Part shown: positions 37,604 to 46,536 of the stretch, piece after piece
Layout of the letters: each line of letters begins with the position of its first letter
Numbering within the stretch: position 1 is the first letter of the stretch
NCBI RefSeq assembly: GCF_003217475.1
Contig: NZ_QJSP01000005.1
Coordinates: 62,001 to 126,000, forward strand
Direction: 5' to 3'
Origin: Williamsia limnetica
GTDB lineage: Bacteria > Actinomycetota > Actinomycetes > Mycobacteriales > Mycobacteriaceae
DNA length: 64,000 nucleotides
Position numbers and translations under genes: made by a program
The notes under the pieces: model-generated
Databases searched by the model: none
What the model was told of the DNA's origin: nothing
The model's input: only the letters and a program-made list of their open reading frames with translations

Positions 37604-38479
37604 TCAGTTCAGCAATACCGGCCGCAGCGTCGAAAAAGACCACGCTGCAAGAGTTGTCGGGGTGGTGGTATGGACGTCGCGGGGGTCCTCGGGAGTGAAA
37701 TCGCCGCGCATGCCGCGCATCATGCCGACGATGCCGTCGACTTGCGCCGGCGTCATCCCCAGTCCGAGCAGTTGTTGCGCGACGTCGTCATCGCTGACCT
37801 GTACCGCGGTGATCGAGTGTCCGACGGTCTGGGTCAGGGTGTTCGCGATGTCGGTGAACGACATATCCCTTGGACCGTGTACGCCTTGGGTACGTCGGCC
37901 TGACCAGGACCGGGACAGCAGGAGCGCGGCCGCGACCTCGCCGATGTCCCTGGGATCGACGAGCGGTATGGCCTTCTCGAGCGGGAGGGTCGTGAACAGA
38001 TGGCCCGCGCGCAGCGAGTCGAGATCCATGAGCAGGTTGCTGAAGAAGTAACCACACCGAAGATGCGTCACATCCGCGCCGGTCCCGTTCAATCTCTCCT
38101 CGGTGGCACCCAGGCCGTCGATCTCGCCGAATCCGCCGCGCGCCTCGGCGCCGACGCTGCTCTGGAACACCACACGGCCGATACTGCTGTTGGTGATCGC
38201 GTGCGCCGCGCTCGCGCCCATCCGGTCATAGCCGGCGATCGGGTCGTCGTCGGTAGTAGGTGGATCGACCCAGTAGAGAGTGTCTGCGCCGGCACACGCG
38301 GCGGCCACCTCGTCGGCTTCACCCAGATCGACCTCGACGACGTCGCTGCATCTGCGCAGAGCCGAGTCGACCCGTTCGGCGTCGCGGGCGAGCAAGCGGG
38401 GACGTTCGCCTGCTTGGATCAACAGTTCCGCGACGCGTGATCCCACGCGTCCGGTCGGAGTCGTCACCACGATGGTCAT
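37604..38479 (-). CDS. NmrA/atypical SDR-family NAD(P)-binding protein
   Basis: 291 residues. N-terminal Rossmann motif VVTTPTGRVGSRVAELLIQAG (a TPTGxxG form of GxTGxxG), VEVDLGEADEVAAACAGAD, SSIGRVVFQSSVGA and a substrate-domain block FSNLLMDLDSLRAGHLFTTL. Resembles NmrA/SDR5 proteins that act as NAD(P)-dependent quinone or aldehyde reductases or redox sensors. It lies 66 bp downstream of the tetR gene on the same strand and is possibly co-transcribed with it. Confidence 0.78.
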   Translation of the reverse strand: MTIVVTTPTGRVGSRVAELLIQAGERPRLLARDAERVDSALRRCSDVVEVDLGEADEVAAACAGADTLYWVDPPTTDDDPIAGYDRMGASAAHAITNSSIGRVVFQSSVGAEARGGFGEIDGLGATEERLNGTGADVTHLRCGYFFSNLLMDLDSLRAGHLFTTLPLEKAIPLVDPRDIGEVAAALLLSRSWSGRRTQGVHGPRDMSFTDIANTLTQTVGHSITAVQVSDDDVAQQLLGLGMTPAQVDGIVGMMRGMRGDFTPEDPRDVHTTTPTTLAAWSFSTLRPVLLN

Positions 38480-38545
38480 AGGGCACCTCTCTCGTCGCAG
38501 AGCGCTGGTGCACCCATGGTGCCTCCGGGCACCGACAAGGTCGGC

Positions 38546-39133
38546 TCAGGCGCGGAGTGAGCGCACGATCTTGCGGAGGGTGCGCCAGGCGTCGTCGGTG
38601 CTCTGGGCCGGTGTTTCCGACGCCGCGATCCACAGCGCGGCTTCATTCATGGCGCCGGTCAGGAGAGCATTGGCTGCCGGGACCGACGCGACGTCGAGGA
38701 GGCCGGCGTCGTCGAGTTCGCTGAGAACCGCCAGCAGCAACCGGCCGGAATTATCGGCGTCCTGGGCTCGCCAGACGTCCCAGCCCAGCACCGCCGGTGC
38801 ATCGATGAGCATGATCTGGCGTCGGTCGGTCTGAACACTCGCTCGCAGAAAAGCATGGCATCCGACCTCGAGGGCCTCCCAGGGATCGTCGATGCCGGTT
38901 GTCGCTTCGTCGACCGCCTGGCCGACGCGGCGCTGGGTTTCGGCGTGTACCGCCCGAAACAGTCCTGATTTGCTCTGGAAATGGTGGTACACAGCGCCTC
39001 TGGTGACCTCCGCGGCTGCGGCCACGTCTTCGAGGCCGACCGCGGTGAACCCACGGGATCCGAAGGCGTTGATCGCGACGTCGAGTATGCGGGCCGCGGT
39101 CAGCTCGCTCTGTTCTTTGCTCGCCCTGCCCAT
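38546..39133 (-). CDS. TetR-family transcriptional repressor
   Basis: 195 residues. The N-terminal helix-turn-helix (ARILDVAINAFGSRGFTAVGLEDVAAAAEVTRGAVYHHFQSKSGLF region, about 14-58) is a textbook TetR DNA-binding domain; the C-terminal half is the ligand/dimer domain. Divergent from the VOC protein at 39241, with two 25-bp operators between them. Likely represses itself and the VOC gene, and possibly the downstream NmrA-like gene. Confidence 0.9.
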   Translation of the reverse strand: MGRASKEQSELTAARILDVAINAFGSRGFTAVGLEDVAAAAEVTRGAVYHHFQSKSGLFRAVHAETQRRVGQAVDEATTGIDDPWEALEVGCHAFLRASVQTDRRQIMLIDAPAVLGWDVWRAQDADNSGRLLLAVLSELDDAGLLDVASVPAANALLTGAMNEAALWIAASETPAQSTDDAWRTLRKIVRSLRA

Positions 39134-39174
39134 GAACCGCGCCTCCCGTGCCGTGTCATCTACCCGTTGCGAAA

Positions 39175-39199
39175 CTATACATACTCGGTGTATCTATAG
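39175..39199. promoter_or_regulatory. TetR operator 1
   Basis: Arms CTATACATAC and GTATCTATAG (one mismatch to perfect symmetry) around the spacer TCGGT. It lies between the divergent tetR and VOC genes. Confidence 0.75.
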
Positions 39200-39206
39200 A
39201 GGGCGA

Positions 39207-39231
39207 GAATACATACACAAAGTATCTATAG
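39207..39231. promoter_or_regulatory. TetR operator 2
   Basis: Arms GAATACATAC and GTATCTATAG around ACAAA, with the right arm identical to operator 1 and a start-to-start distance of 32 bp (three helical turns). It overlaps the AGGAG ribosome site of the VOC gene (39230-39234), so bound repressor would block the VOC transcript directly. Confidence 0.7.
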
Positions 39232-39240
39232 GAGATCGTC

Positions 39241-39660
39241 ATGGTGCTGACCAGTTTCTACCCCGTCCTGATGACCGACGATGTGGCCGCGACCGCACGC
39301 TTCTTCCATGACCATCTGAGATTCGACATCACCTTCGAAGCGGACTGGTACGTGAGCATGCGCCGCGATCAGTTCGAACTCGCAGTGCTCGACGCCGCGC
39401 ACCCGACGATCCCCGACGGCCACCGCGGCCAGGGGTCGACGGGCGTGCTGCTCAATGTCGAGGTCGATGACGTGGACGCCGAATACCAACGCCTGGTCAC
39501 GGACGGGCCGCTCGAGGCCCTGCTCCCGATCCGATCTGAAGAGTTCGGTCAGCGCCACTTCATCGTGACCGGCCCGGAGGGTGTTCTCATCGATGTCATC
39601 ACCCCGATCGAGCCGGACGAGAGCTATGCGGCGGCGTTCGCGGTCGGTGCCAACGAGTGA
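39241..39660 (+). CDS. VOC-family (glyoxalase-like) protein
   Basis: 139 residues in the vicinal-oxygen-chelate fold: two beta-alpha-beta-beta-beta units ([37 protein letters not shown]) ending in [17 protein letters not shown]. Members are dioxygenases, glyoxalases or drug-binding resistance proteins. AGGAG lies six bases before the ATG. Controlled by the divergent TetR through the tandem operators, so it probably answers to a small ligand. Confidence 0.85.
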   Translation: MVLTSFYPVLMTDDVAATARFFHDHLRFDITFEADWYVSMRRDQFELAVLDAAHPTIPDGHRGQGSTGVLLNVEVDDVDAEYQRLVTDGPLEALLPIRSEEFGQRHFIVTGPEGVLIDVITPIEPDESYAAAFAVGANE

Positions 39661-39699
39661 CGTGCCACCTGCGCCGACCACACGACGCCGACACCTCGA

Positions 39700-40056
39700 T
39701 CAATCGGTGCGGTTCTGGAGCAGGCTCACCCAGTTCTCCGGAACATGGCCCTTCGGCCCCGGGGCGGTCTCGTCTGCCGGCCGCGATTGCGGCGGGGCCA
39801 ACGCGGGCCCGTTGTAGTAGTCGTTGGTCTCGTAGTTCCAGAACCAGTCCTCACCGGGTTCGAAAGAACGGATGATCGGGTGACCGGTATCGGACGCATG
39901 CTTCGACGCATGCCGCGACAATGAATCGTCGCAGCAACCGATGTGGCCACAACCGGTGCATCGGCGCAGATGGAACCACCAGCCACCGCTCTTTTCGCAG
40001 TCGAGACAACCGGTCCCGCTCGGTGGGACCGTGGGGTCGATCTCTGGGGTAGTCAT
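39700..40056 (-). CDS. UBP-type zinc finger protein
   Basis: 118 residues from ATG 40056. The core CLDCEKSGGWWFHLRRC, then CGHIGCCDDSLSRHASKH and GHPIIRSFEPGEDW is a ZnF-UBP domain, with Cys and His ligands at conserved spacing. In eukaryotes the fold binds the ubiquitin C-terminus; the bacterial role is unknown. The C-terminal tail is Pro-rich. Stop is 39 bp from the convergent VOC gene. Confidence 0.85.
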   Translation of the reverse strand: MTTPEIDPTVPPSGTGCLDCEKSGGWWFHLRRCTGCGHIGCCDDSLSRHASKHASDTGHPIIRSFEPGEDWFWNYETNDYYNGPALAPPQSRPADETAPGPKGHVPENWVSLLQNRTD

Positions 40057-40179
40057 GTCAACAGACCTCTCGTTCGTCCTCTGCCCGAACACGACCATGA
40101 GATGTGGGCCGGGCATTACCTTCATACAAGACCGGCGGAGATTGCGCGTTGCAACGTCGGCGAGGCGAGAACGGGAACC

Positions 40180-40830
40180 ATGAAGCAGTTGGTGTCGAAC
40201 GTGGCGAGGTCGCTCGTGCCTCCAGATCCCGTCGCCCTGGCCCGTTGCCGAACGCTGTGGATCAACTCACGCCGCAGTGGTTGTCGTCGGTCCTGCCCGG
40301 ACAGGTCGAATCGGTCGCGGTGACGGCCACCGACGAGGGAACCACCCTGCGGGCCCGGTGGTCTCTCGACGGTGACGAGCATGTGCCGCGTTCGCTGTTC
40401 GTCGCGATGTGGGATCAACGCACCGGCTCCTCGGTGTTGCTGATCGACGACCTGGCAGCATTCGTACGCTCTGCCCGCCGGCTCTCGAGCGTGAGAGGTC
40501 TGAGTTCGCTTGCGGTACAACATCCGCGCCGCGCAACCGCAGCGGTGATCCCGCCGTCGACGCGACGTCGCTCGAGCCCGACCTCCGCCGCGTCCACGAG
40601 CAGGGCCTCGTGGAGCAGTATCTGGCTGCGCTCGCTATGGCGGGTGGTCCCGCATTGAAGAGCGAGGATGCGTGGAAGATGTACCGCGCGTTGTTGTTCA
40701 CCGCCTACGAGGCGGCAGTGGTCACGGCGACGTTCGGGTCACGGCTGCGGAGTGCGCAGGCCGCGCTGGGGGTCGGCCGCGCGGTAGAGGCGGTTCAACC
40801 GGCCCGCGACCGCATGATCGATCAGATCAG
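40180..40830 (+). pseudogene. Decayed phosphotransferase (ecdysteroid-kinase/APH-like) gene
   Basis: Pieces of one phosphotransferase occur in order but in different frames. The start is VARSLVPPDPVALA (from ATG 40180), then LTPQWLSSVLPGQVESVAV and VPRSLFVAMWDQRTGSSVLLIDDL (another frame). The end is EQYLAALAMAGGPALKSEDA with WKMYRALLFTAYEAAVVTA (third frame). About 60-100 residues between PRSLFVAM and SVLLIDDL, and the catalytic-loop region (HGD, DW), are missing. So the gene has both frameshifts and internal deletions. It covers most of the stretch between the zinc-finger gene and the small minus-strand ORFs. The family assignment is by eye. Confidence 0.6.
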
Positions 40831-41098
40831 CGAGGTCGGCGACACAATCTCCGAATGCAGCTATCTGCTGATCGGTGAAGTGCAGTCCGAGTCCGGCGGT
40901 GGCCGTATAGACGATTTCGCGCGCCACGTCATCGGTGTACCCCGACAGGCCGCGTAGCGGGACTAGCGGTCCGATCGCTCCTGCGCCAGGAAGGCGCCAC
41001 TGCAAGGAACTGCGCAGCGCTGCAGTTGCTTTGAACGATCGGAGCAGCTCTATTTCGACGGCAACAGGGGCGCTCTGTGCAGGCTCCGGCTCAGCCAT
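40739..41098 (-). CDS. Possible small unknown protein
   Basis: 119 residues from ATG 41098, whose first 8 bp overlap the stop of the 57-residue ORF upstream. Core: LRSSLQWRLPGAGAIGPLVPLRGLSGYTDDVAREIVYTAT. No family recognised. The C-terminal third runs antisense to the decayed phosphotransferase, so the end of the protein may be secondary. The overlap with the upstream ORF is the main support. Confidence 0.4.
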   Translation of the reverse strand: MAEPEPAQSAPVAVEIELLRSFKATAALRSSLQWRLPGAGAIGPLVPLRGLSGYTDDVAREIVYTATAGLGLHFTDQQIAAFGDCVADLADLIDHAVAGRLNRLYRAADPQRGLRTPQP

Positions 41099-41264
41099 GT
41101 CCGAGCACGTCGCGTCGATTGACCAATTCCAGCTCCAACTGGGCGCGGCCGGAGTCCGGCTCGAACCCGACGCCGTGAGGCGCCCCGAGCGACGACCGAT
41201 TCTGGTACGTCGCAATCAATCCGGCCACGAGGGCCGGTCCGAAGATCACCAAGAGTTCCATGGC
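41091..41264 (-). CDS. Possible small membrane-anchored protein
   Basis: 57 residues: N-terminal hydrophobic helix (MELLVIFGPALVAGLIA) and a polar tail. The stop overlaps the 119-residue ORF by 8 bp. Three TTGGCA/TGCCAA elements lie 26-70 bp upstream. Too short for family assignment. Confidence 0.4.
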   Translation of the reverse strand, partial: AMELLVIFGPALVAGLIATYQNRSSLGAPHGVGFEPDSGRAQLELELVNRRDVLGHG

Positions 41265-41289
41265 AGTAACTATCCGTTCAAATACTTCT

Positions 41290-41334
41290 TGCCAACAGTG
41301 GCTGAATTGACAGTATTGGCAAACTTTCTGCCAA
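41290..41334. promoter_or_regulatory. Cluster of TTGGCA/TGCCAA half-sites
   Basis: TGCCAA at 41290, TTGGCA at 41316 and TGCCAA at 41329; the last two form perfect 6-bp arms around a 7-base spacer. The local sequence is clearly more AT-rich than its surroundings. Possible operator of the small minus-strand ORFs. Regulator unknown. Confidence 0.4.
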
Positions 41335-41456
41335 AACCCGCAGCACCGGTCGGTTGTGCAGGTCAGGACAGTGTTGCGCCAGAAAATGGGTGGCAACAAC
41401 TGATTTACGGGCACTAACATTGCCCGTCGGCCGTAGGCGAGGACCGATTGGTCGCG

Positions 41457-43640
41457 TCAGTTGATCGGCTGACCGGCTCCGGCAGGGTCTTGTGCTGTGC
41501 CGGCGTTCTGGAGGAGTTCGAGTTCACCGAGATAGGCCGCGGTGGCGATCAGTGGACGCGCTTGCTCGGTGGCGATCGCGTTCTCGCGGGTATCGGCACG
41601 AAGTGCGGAAACGGCCTCGACGGCGATCCGTTCCGGTGCGGTCGAGACTGCCGTCCACGTCAACGGATGGGTGATCAGGGCGATGTGTCTGTCCAGCACC
41701 GCACACAGACGTGGGCCGGCGCTCGAGGGATTCTCGGTGGGGTCGAGGTCGGCCACGGAGTCCGCGATGATACGCAGGCGAATCGCTCGGTTCACCGCTC
41801 GCACGACCGGCGTTCGCTGATCGACCGCTGTACCGGTTTCTGAAAGGTACTGCCGTGCAGCATCATCAGCGGATCGGTAGGCCAGAAGACTCTCGGTGCG
41901 CAGCTCAGTGAGCACGGCCTCGATCCGCGCGTTCGGTCCTGAGGTGATCCTGCCTGCCGCGGCGGTGAGGTAGCGCAGGTGCACGGCTGCGGCATCGTCG
42001 AGGGCAGCCCACGCGGCGGTGGCAACCCCGCGCGGCCACAGCAACCACGAAGCGACGACAGCGACTGCGCATCCGATCGCGATGTCCTCGACCCTGACCA
42101 ATCCGATGCGCCAGCCTGATGGATCGAGAACGTTGAAGAGGGTGATCACCAGGACAGTGAACGCTGCCTGTCCGGCGGCGAACGAGATGACCTTGGGGAT
42201 GTAGGCGGCGCCGAATGCCGCGACAGGAAGCGCGATCCAGAGAGCGACCTCGTTGGTCCCCAGAACGGCGACCACGCCGGCTCCGATGACAAAACCGGCT
42301 GCCGTACCGAGAACTGCGCGGACCACGTTGGATCCGGTGGTCAGCGCGCTCGAACGGAGAACCGACATCGCGCCGAGTACCACCCAGAATCCGTGTTGCA
42401 CAGGGACAACCTGGATCAACGCCACGGCGGCGGCCAGTCCCACACCGGTACGCAGTGCATTGCGGGCCATGACCGAGTTCTTGATCAGGCCCGGCGAGAC
42501 GGAGATCCTGGTCGCGGCGAACTCGGTGAGGACGAGGTCGGCGGCACCGGTCGGCGGTAGCTGACTGCCGAGAATTTTCTTGATCACCGGTCGGGCATCG
42601 GCTGCCGCCGCCCACGCCACAGTGCGGCCAATCAGGTTGGCCGTGCTGCAGACCATGTGGGCATCGAGCAGCGACACACCCAACGCCTCCGCGTCGGCTT
42701 CGTTGTCGTCGGCGACGATCGCTTCGATATTGGCGCCGAACCGGTTGCGCAGCAGTGTGCTGAGCTCGTCCACGGCGGCCCTCAACTCCTCGCAGTCGGG
42801 TCGACCGGCGGGAGCGAGCACATCGGCGGACCCCTGCAGCACTCGGACAGCCGGACCCCGAAGCGCCTCAGGCAGAAAGGTCTTCCCGGTCGACACCTGG
42901 GACGTGAGCCACTCCAGATCGTCGACCACCCGGATCAGCGCCCGGCTGCCTGCGGTCAACCCGGCAGGCCTGGTGTCCGAGCCGAGATAGGTCTGGCGCA
43001 GTCGATCCATGGCGTCGTCGATGCCGGCGCCGCGCTCGGGCGGTCCTGCCTCGTGCGGTCGTTGCTCGAGCCGGGCGGCGAGTCCCGCACACACGTCCCG
43101 TGCCCGTTCCCGCAACTCATCGTGGTGTCGCGGTGGCAGCAGGAACAACGCAGCCGGAACGCTGAACGCGAGTGCGAGAGTCCAGCCGAGCAGCCGATCT
43201 GCCAGCGGACCCGCCGGGGAGGCGACCGGTAGTACGAACAGCAGCAACGCAGCCCGCTGGGCCGCCGAAAAACTCGAACTGAGAATGGCGGCGAACGAGA
43301 CGACCACACCCACCACGAGCATCGACAGTGCGCCGAGCCAGCCTGGTTTGGCCAGAAACGTGGCCACTGTGATGAAGGCGTAGCCCACCACGGCGAGTAC
43401 CGCATAGCTCACCGCTCGTCGGCCCCTCGTGCCGGGAAAATCGACGAGCACAAGGAGCGCGAAGGAGCCGAAGATGGTGAACAGCGGAGTCTGTGCGCCG
43501 CCGAGCTGCAACGCGATCGCGGCACCGATCGGAACGACGATCGCCGGTCGGATGGCGCGTCGAAGCGCGTCGAATCCGGGGTCGCGGCGGCGCATGGCGT
43601 CCTCGAACGTCGACAGCAGTCCGGGGACGCGGGTGCCCAT
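41457..43640 (-). CDS. FUSC-family membrane protein (aromatic-acid/efflux type)
   Basis: 727 residues. Two sets of about five to six helices (about 25-165 and 395-530), each followed by a soluble helical domain (about 170-350 and 545-720); this repeat is the FUSC/YccS/AaeB architecture. The block FTIFGSFALLVLVDFPGTRG and its second-half counterpart HGFWVVLGAMSVLRSSAL are the repeated FUSC signatures. Such proteins are linked to export of hydroxylated aromatic acids or to envelope integrity. No periplasmic adaptor gene is adjacent, as expected in a Gram-positive. Confidence 0.85.
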   Translation of the reverse strand: MGTRVPGLLSTFEDAMRRRDPGFDALRRAIRPAIVVPIGAAIALQLGGAQTPLFTIFGSFALLVLVDFPGTRGRRAVSYAVLAVVGYAFITVATFLAKPGWLGALSMLVVGVVVSFAAILSSSFSAAQRAALLLFVLPVASPAGPLADRLLGWTLALAFSVPAALFLLPPRHHDELRERARDVCAGLAARLEQRPHEAGPPERGAGIDDAMDRLRQTYLGSDTRPAGLTAGSRALIRVVDDLEWLTSQVSTGKTFLPEALRGPAVRVLQGSADVLAPAGRPDCEELRAAVDELSTLLRNRFGANIEAIVADDNEADAEALGVSLLDAHMVCSTANLIGRTVAWAAAADARPVIKKILGSQLPPTGAADLVLTEFAATRISVSPGLIKNSVMARNALRTGVGLAAAVALIQVVPVQHGFWVVLGAMSVLRSSALTTGSNVVRAVLGTAAGFVIGAGVVAVLGTNEVALWIALPVAAFGAAYIPKVISFAAGQAAFTVLVITLFNVLDPSGWRIGLVRVEDIAIGCAVAVVASWLLWPRGVATAAWAALDDAAAVHLRYLTAAAGRITSGPNARIEAVLTELRTESLLAYRSADDAARQYLSETGTAVDQRTPVVRAVNRAIRLRIIADSVADLDPTENPSSAGPRLCAVLDRHIALITHPLTWTAVSTAPERIAVEAVSALRADTRENAIATEQARPLIATAAYLGELELLQNAGTAQDPAGAGQPIN

Positions 43641-43752
43641 GGGCGAATCGTAACCCGCTAGCCGTCGGGTGCGCCTGGCTCTGTCGACTCCCGGACGTGC
43701 TGATTGTCAGGGATGTCCGCGTGTTCGCCGCCCCGCCGAGAAGAGATCAGTA

Positions 43753-43764
43753 ACGTTGCAACGT
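43753..43764. promoter_or_regulatory. 12-bp perfect palindrome upstream of dodecin
   Basis: ACGTTGCAACGT lies 50 bp before the dodecin start. Its 10-bp core CGTTGCAACG also occurs at 40147-40156, 24 bp before the decayed phosphotransferase gene. This could be a LacI-type operator or chance. Confidence 0.35.
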
Positions 43765-43814
43765 GTAAGCGGTCAGCTGCGATCGACCACCGGCACAACA
43801 GAATCGAGAAGCAC

Positions 43815-44024
43815 ATGAGCGACAATGTCTATCGGGTCACCGAAATCGTCGGTACCTCGACCGTCAGTACGGACGATGCCATCAAAGGTGCAGTCACCAG
43901 GGCCAACAAGTCGTTACGCAACGTCGATTGGTTCGAGGTGAAGGAAACCCGCGGTCACGTCGAGAACGGCGAGATCGCGCACTTCCAGGTGACGTTGAAG
44001 ATCGGTTTCAAACTCGAGGACTAG
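43815..44024 (+). CDS. Dodecin flavin-binding protein
   Basis: 69 residues, full length for dodecin. Family marks: VYRVTEIVGTSTVSTDDAIK at the N-terminus, central Trp (NVDWFEVKETRGHVENG) that stacks on the flavin, and HFQVTLKIGFKLED at the end. Forms dodecamers that store or buffer FMN/riboflavin and may also bind CoA. Its stop abuts the convergent SulP stop with no base between. Confidence 0.95.
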   Translation: MSDNVYRVTEIVGTSTVSTDDAIKGAVTRANKSLRNVDWFEVKETRGHVENGEIAHFQVTLKIGFKLED

Positions 44025-45557
44025 TCAGTCGCCGGCGCCGAGTCGGCCCGACAATCGCTCGAGCCGCTGTAGGCTCGGGCCCTCGAGACCGACGATGGTG
44101 GCGGTCTTGCCCTGTGCCCGGTACTTGCCGAGCACGGCGTCGAGACTCGCCACCGTCGAAGCGTCCCAGACGTCGGCATCGCTGAGGTCGATGATCACGG
44201 CGTCCGGGTCACCGGCGTAGTCGAATTGGTAGACGAGGTCGTTGCTGGAGGCGAAGAACAGTTCGCCGCGCACCCGATACCGCCGGATCTCGGTCGGTTC
44301 CGTGCCGCTGTCGTCGACCTCGGTGGCCGCATCGACAGACGTCAGATGCGCCACCCGCCGCGCGAACATCACCATCGCGGTCAGCACACCGAGGACGACG
44401 CCGATGGCCAGGTTCTCTGTCGCCACGGTGGCCGCCACCGTCACCAACATGACAGTGGTCTCCGGGATCGGCATGATGCGCAACGTCCGCGGATGGATGC
44501 TGTGCCAGTCGAAGGTGCCGACAGACACCATGATCATCACGGCGACCAGCGCCGCCATCGGGATCACCCCGACCACGTCGCCGAGAACCACCACGAGGAT
44601 CAGCAGGAACACGCCTGCCAGGAATGTCGACAGCCGGGTGCGGGCGCCGGATTGCTTGACGTTGATCATCGTCTGACCGATCATCGCGCAGCCGCCCATG
44701 CCGCCGAAGAATCCGGTGACCAGGTTCGCGATGCCCTGGCCCCACCCTTCGCGGGTCTTGTTGGAATGGGTGTCGGTGATGTCGTCGACCAGCTTCGCGG
44801 TCATCAGTGACTCCATCAATCCGACCAGTGCCATGGCGAGCGCGTACGGCGCGATGATGGACAGGGTGTGCATCGTCCACGGCACATCGGGCAACAGCAG
44901 CGACGGAAGCGAATCGGGCAGTGCGCCCTCGTCCTCGACGGTCGGGACACTCCAGCCGAAGACGGTGACGACGCCCGTGATGAGCACGATCGCGATCAGC
45001 GGGGACGGCACCGCGGACGTGATCCGGGGTAGCAGGACGATGATCGCCAATCCGGCCGCGACCAGCGGGTAGACGAGCCAGGGGATGTCGTCGCCGAACA
45101 GATGTGGCAGTTGCGCGATGAAGATGAGGATCGCGAGAGCGTTCACGAATCCGGTCATCACACTGCGCGGCACGAAGCGCATCAGTTTCGCGATGCCGAT
45201 GAGGCTCAGCACGATCTGCAGCAGACCTGCCAGCAGCACCGTGGCAATCAGGTAATCGAGACCGTATTCGGTCACCACCGGGGCGACGACCAGTGCCACC
45301 GCGCCTGTCGCCGCGGAGATCATCGCCGGTCGTCCTCCGACGAAGGCAATGGTCACGGCCATGGTGAAGGACGCGAAAAGGCCGACCCGCGGATCGACCC
45401 CGGCGATGATCGAGAAAGAGATCGCCTCGGGAATCAACGCCAGCGCGACAACGAGTCCGGCAAGGACCTCGCGACGCAGCTGTGCCGGTGAGCGGAGGAC
45501 CGACCGCACCGTCGCCGGAGGCATCTGCGAATGCAAGACGGGCTTGGAAGTGGGCAC
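44025..45557 (-). CDS. SulP-family anion transporter with STAS domain
   Basis: About 510 residues from GTG 45557 (ATG 45524 possible). Transmembrane part opens with [20 protein letters not shown] and [40 protein letters not shown] is the usual SulP block. C-terminal STAS domain ([37 protein letters not shown]) at about 415-505. Transports sulfate, bicarbonate or dicarboxylates. The longer open frame upstream reads through the 75-bp palindromic repeat and is not the natural N-terminus. Confidence 0.87.
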   Translation of the reverse strand: MPTSKPVLHSQMPPATVRSVLRSPAQLRREVLAGLVVALALIPEAISFSIIAGVDPRVGLFASFTMAVTIAFVGGRPAMISAATGAVALVVAPVVTEYGLDYLIATVLLAGLLQIVLSLIGIAKLMRFVPRSVMTGFVNALAILIFIAQLPHLFGDDIPWLVYPLVAAGLAIIVLLPRITSAVPSPLIAIVLITGVVTVFGWSVPTVEDEGALPDSLPSLLLPDVPWTMHTLSIIAPYALAMALVGLMESLMTAKLVDDITDTHSNKTREGWGQGIANLVTGFFGGMGGCAMIGQTMINVKQSGARTRLSTFLAGVFLLILVVVLGDVVGVIPMAALVAVMIMVSVGTFDWHSIHPRTLRIMPIPETTVMLVTVAATVATENLAIGVVLGVLTAMVMFARRVAHLTSVDAATEVDDSGTEPTEIRRYRVRGELFFASSNDLVYQFDYAGDPDAVIIDLSDADVWDASTVASLDAVLGKYRAQGKTATIVGLEGPSLQRLERLSGRLGAGD

Positions 45558-45616
45558 GGCAAAACCTAACCGTTGTGCCTCGGTCGAGGCGAACTGAGCG
45601 CGCTCACCGAGGGTTG

Positions 45617-45691
45617 CCCTGAAAACCGGCAGATAGAGGGCCGCGGAGGGGTATATGCCCTTGGTGGCCTCGTATTTGCCGGTGTTCAGGG
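45617..45691. repeat. 75-bp palindromic repeat, copy 1
   Basis: Ends CCCTGAAAACCGGCA and TGCCGGTGTTCAGGG are inverted (one mismatch), with inner AGGGC/GCCCT arms. Copy 2 at 46537-46611 is identical at 70 of 75 positions and in the same orientation. It lies between the divergent SulP and AbiEi/DUF559 genes. Confidence 0.85.
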
Positions 45692-45729
45692 TACTGAAGC
45701 TGAACTCGTCGGTGAAACGTCTCATCAGC

Positions 45730-46533
45730 ATGGACTTCGGTGTGTACTCGACCAAGGAACTGCTCCAGCACGGTCTCAGCACCTGGCAGATCCGTCGGCA
45801 CGCACAGACCGGCCTGCTGACCGGGCTGCGGCGCGGTTGGTATGCAACAGCGACCGCTGACCCGGATGTTGTCGCCGCAGTGCGTACCGGCGGCGTTCTT
45901 GCCTGTGTGTCGGCGTTGCGGAAACACAGACTCTGGGTAGCGCCTGGCTACCAGCAGGTGCATATGCGACCGACCAGGGACGGAGAACTGAAGAGTGCCC
46001 GGGCTTGCGTCGGCTTCGGACGCCCACCCACAGCCCTGACCGCGGTTGATCCGATTCCCGTCGCACTGCTGAGCGCGGCGAGATGTATGAGCGGTGAGCA
46101 CTGGATCGCCACGTGCGACTCGGCAATGAACAACGCCGGGATGACGGTCCCGCAAATGGTGTCGGAGATGGGCGACTGCGCGCACAGGGTATCCGCACTC
46201 TTACAACGATGTGATCCTGATGCCCAATCAGGCACCGAATCAATCACCCGCGTACGCCTGCGCGCAGAGGGGTTCGCGGTGGTCGTCCAACCGCGGGTCG
46301 CGGGCGTGGGCCGGACCGACCTGAGGATCGGACGCCTGATCATCGAATGCGACAGCATCAGTCATCACACCAGCCTGGAGAGTTACCAGAACGATCGTCG
46401 ACGAGATCGCCGCGCTCTGGTCGACGGTTGGCTGACGATGCGAGTCACGTACGACGATGTGATGTACGGGTGGGAAGGAGTCCTCGCGGACATCCGGGCG
46501 ATCACGAGGGCCGACCGCCACCGGAGACGTTGA
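45730..46533 (+). CDS. Solitary AbiEi-like / DUF559 (Vsr-fold) protein
   Basis: 267 residues from ATG 45730; an upstream in-frame start would translate part of the palindromic repeat. N-terminal AbiEi-type winged helix (VYSTKELLQHGLSTWQIRRH, then LLTGLRRGWYA). The C-terminal DUF559/Vsr-like PD-(D/E)XK region reads RTDLRIGRLIIECDS, then HHTSLESYQNDRRRDR and MRVTYDDVM. Asp, then E-x-D, then the His/Arg helix are all present, so a nuclease is plausible. No AbiEii nucleotidyltransferase is nearby, so this is not a standard toxin-antitoxin pair. The gene sits between two copies of a 75-bp palindrome. Confidence 0.75.
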   Translation: MDFGVYSTKELLQHGLSTWQIRRHAQTGLLTGLRRGWYATATADPDVVAAVRTGGVLACVSALRKHRLWVAPGYQQVHMRPTRDGELKSARACVGFGRPPTALTAVDPIPVALLSAARCMSGEHWIATCDSAMNNAGMTVPQMVSEMGDCAHRVSALLQRCDPDAQSGTESITRVRLRAEGFAVVVQPRVAGVGRTDLRIGRLIIECDSISHHTSLESYQNDRRRDRRALVDGWLTMRVTYDDVMYGWEGVLADIRAITRADRHRRR

Positions 46534-46536
46534 TGG

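Noticed and set aside
45564-45582. TTAGGTTTTGC before the SulP start as an iron box
   Set aside because: Only the left half resembles the consensus; the right half is unrelated.
45655-45729. Extended N-terminus of the AbiEi/DUF559 protein and of SulP through the 75-bp repeat
   Set aside because: The residues come from the palindromic repeat itself, and both proteins begin their family homology downstream of it.
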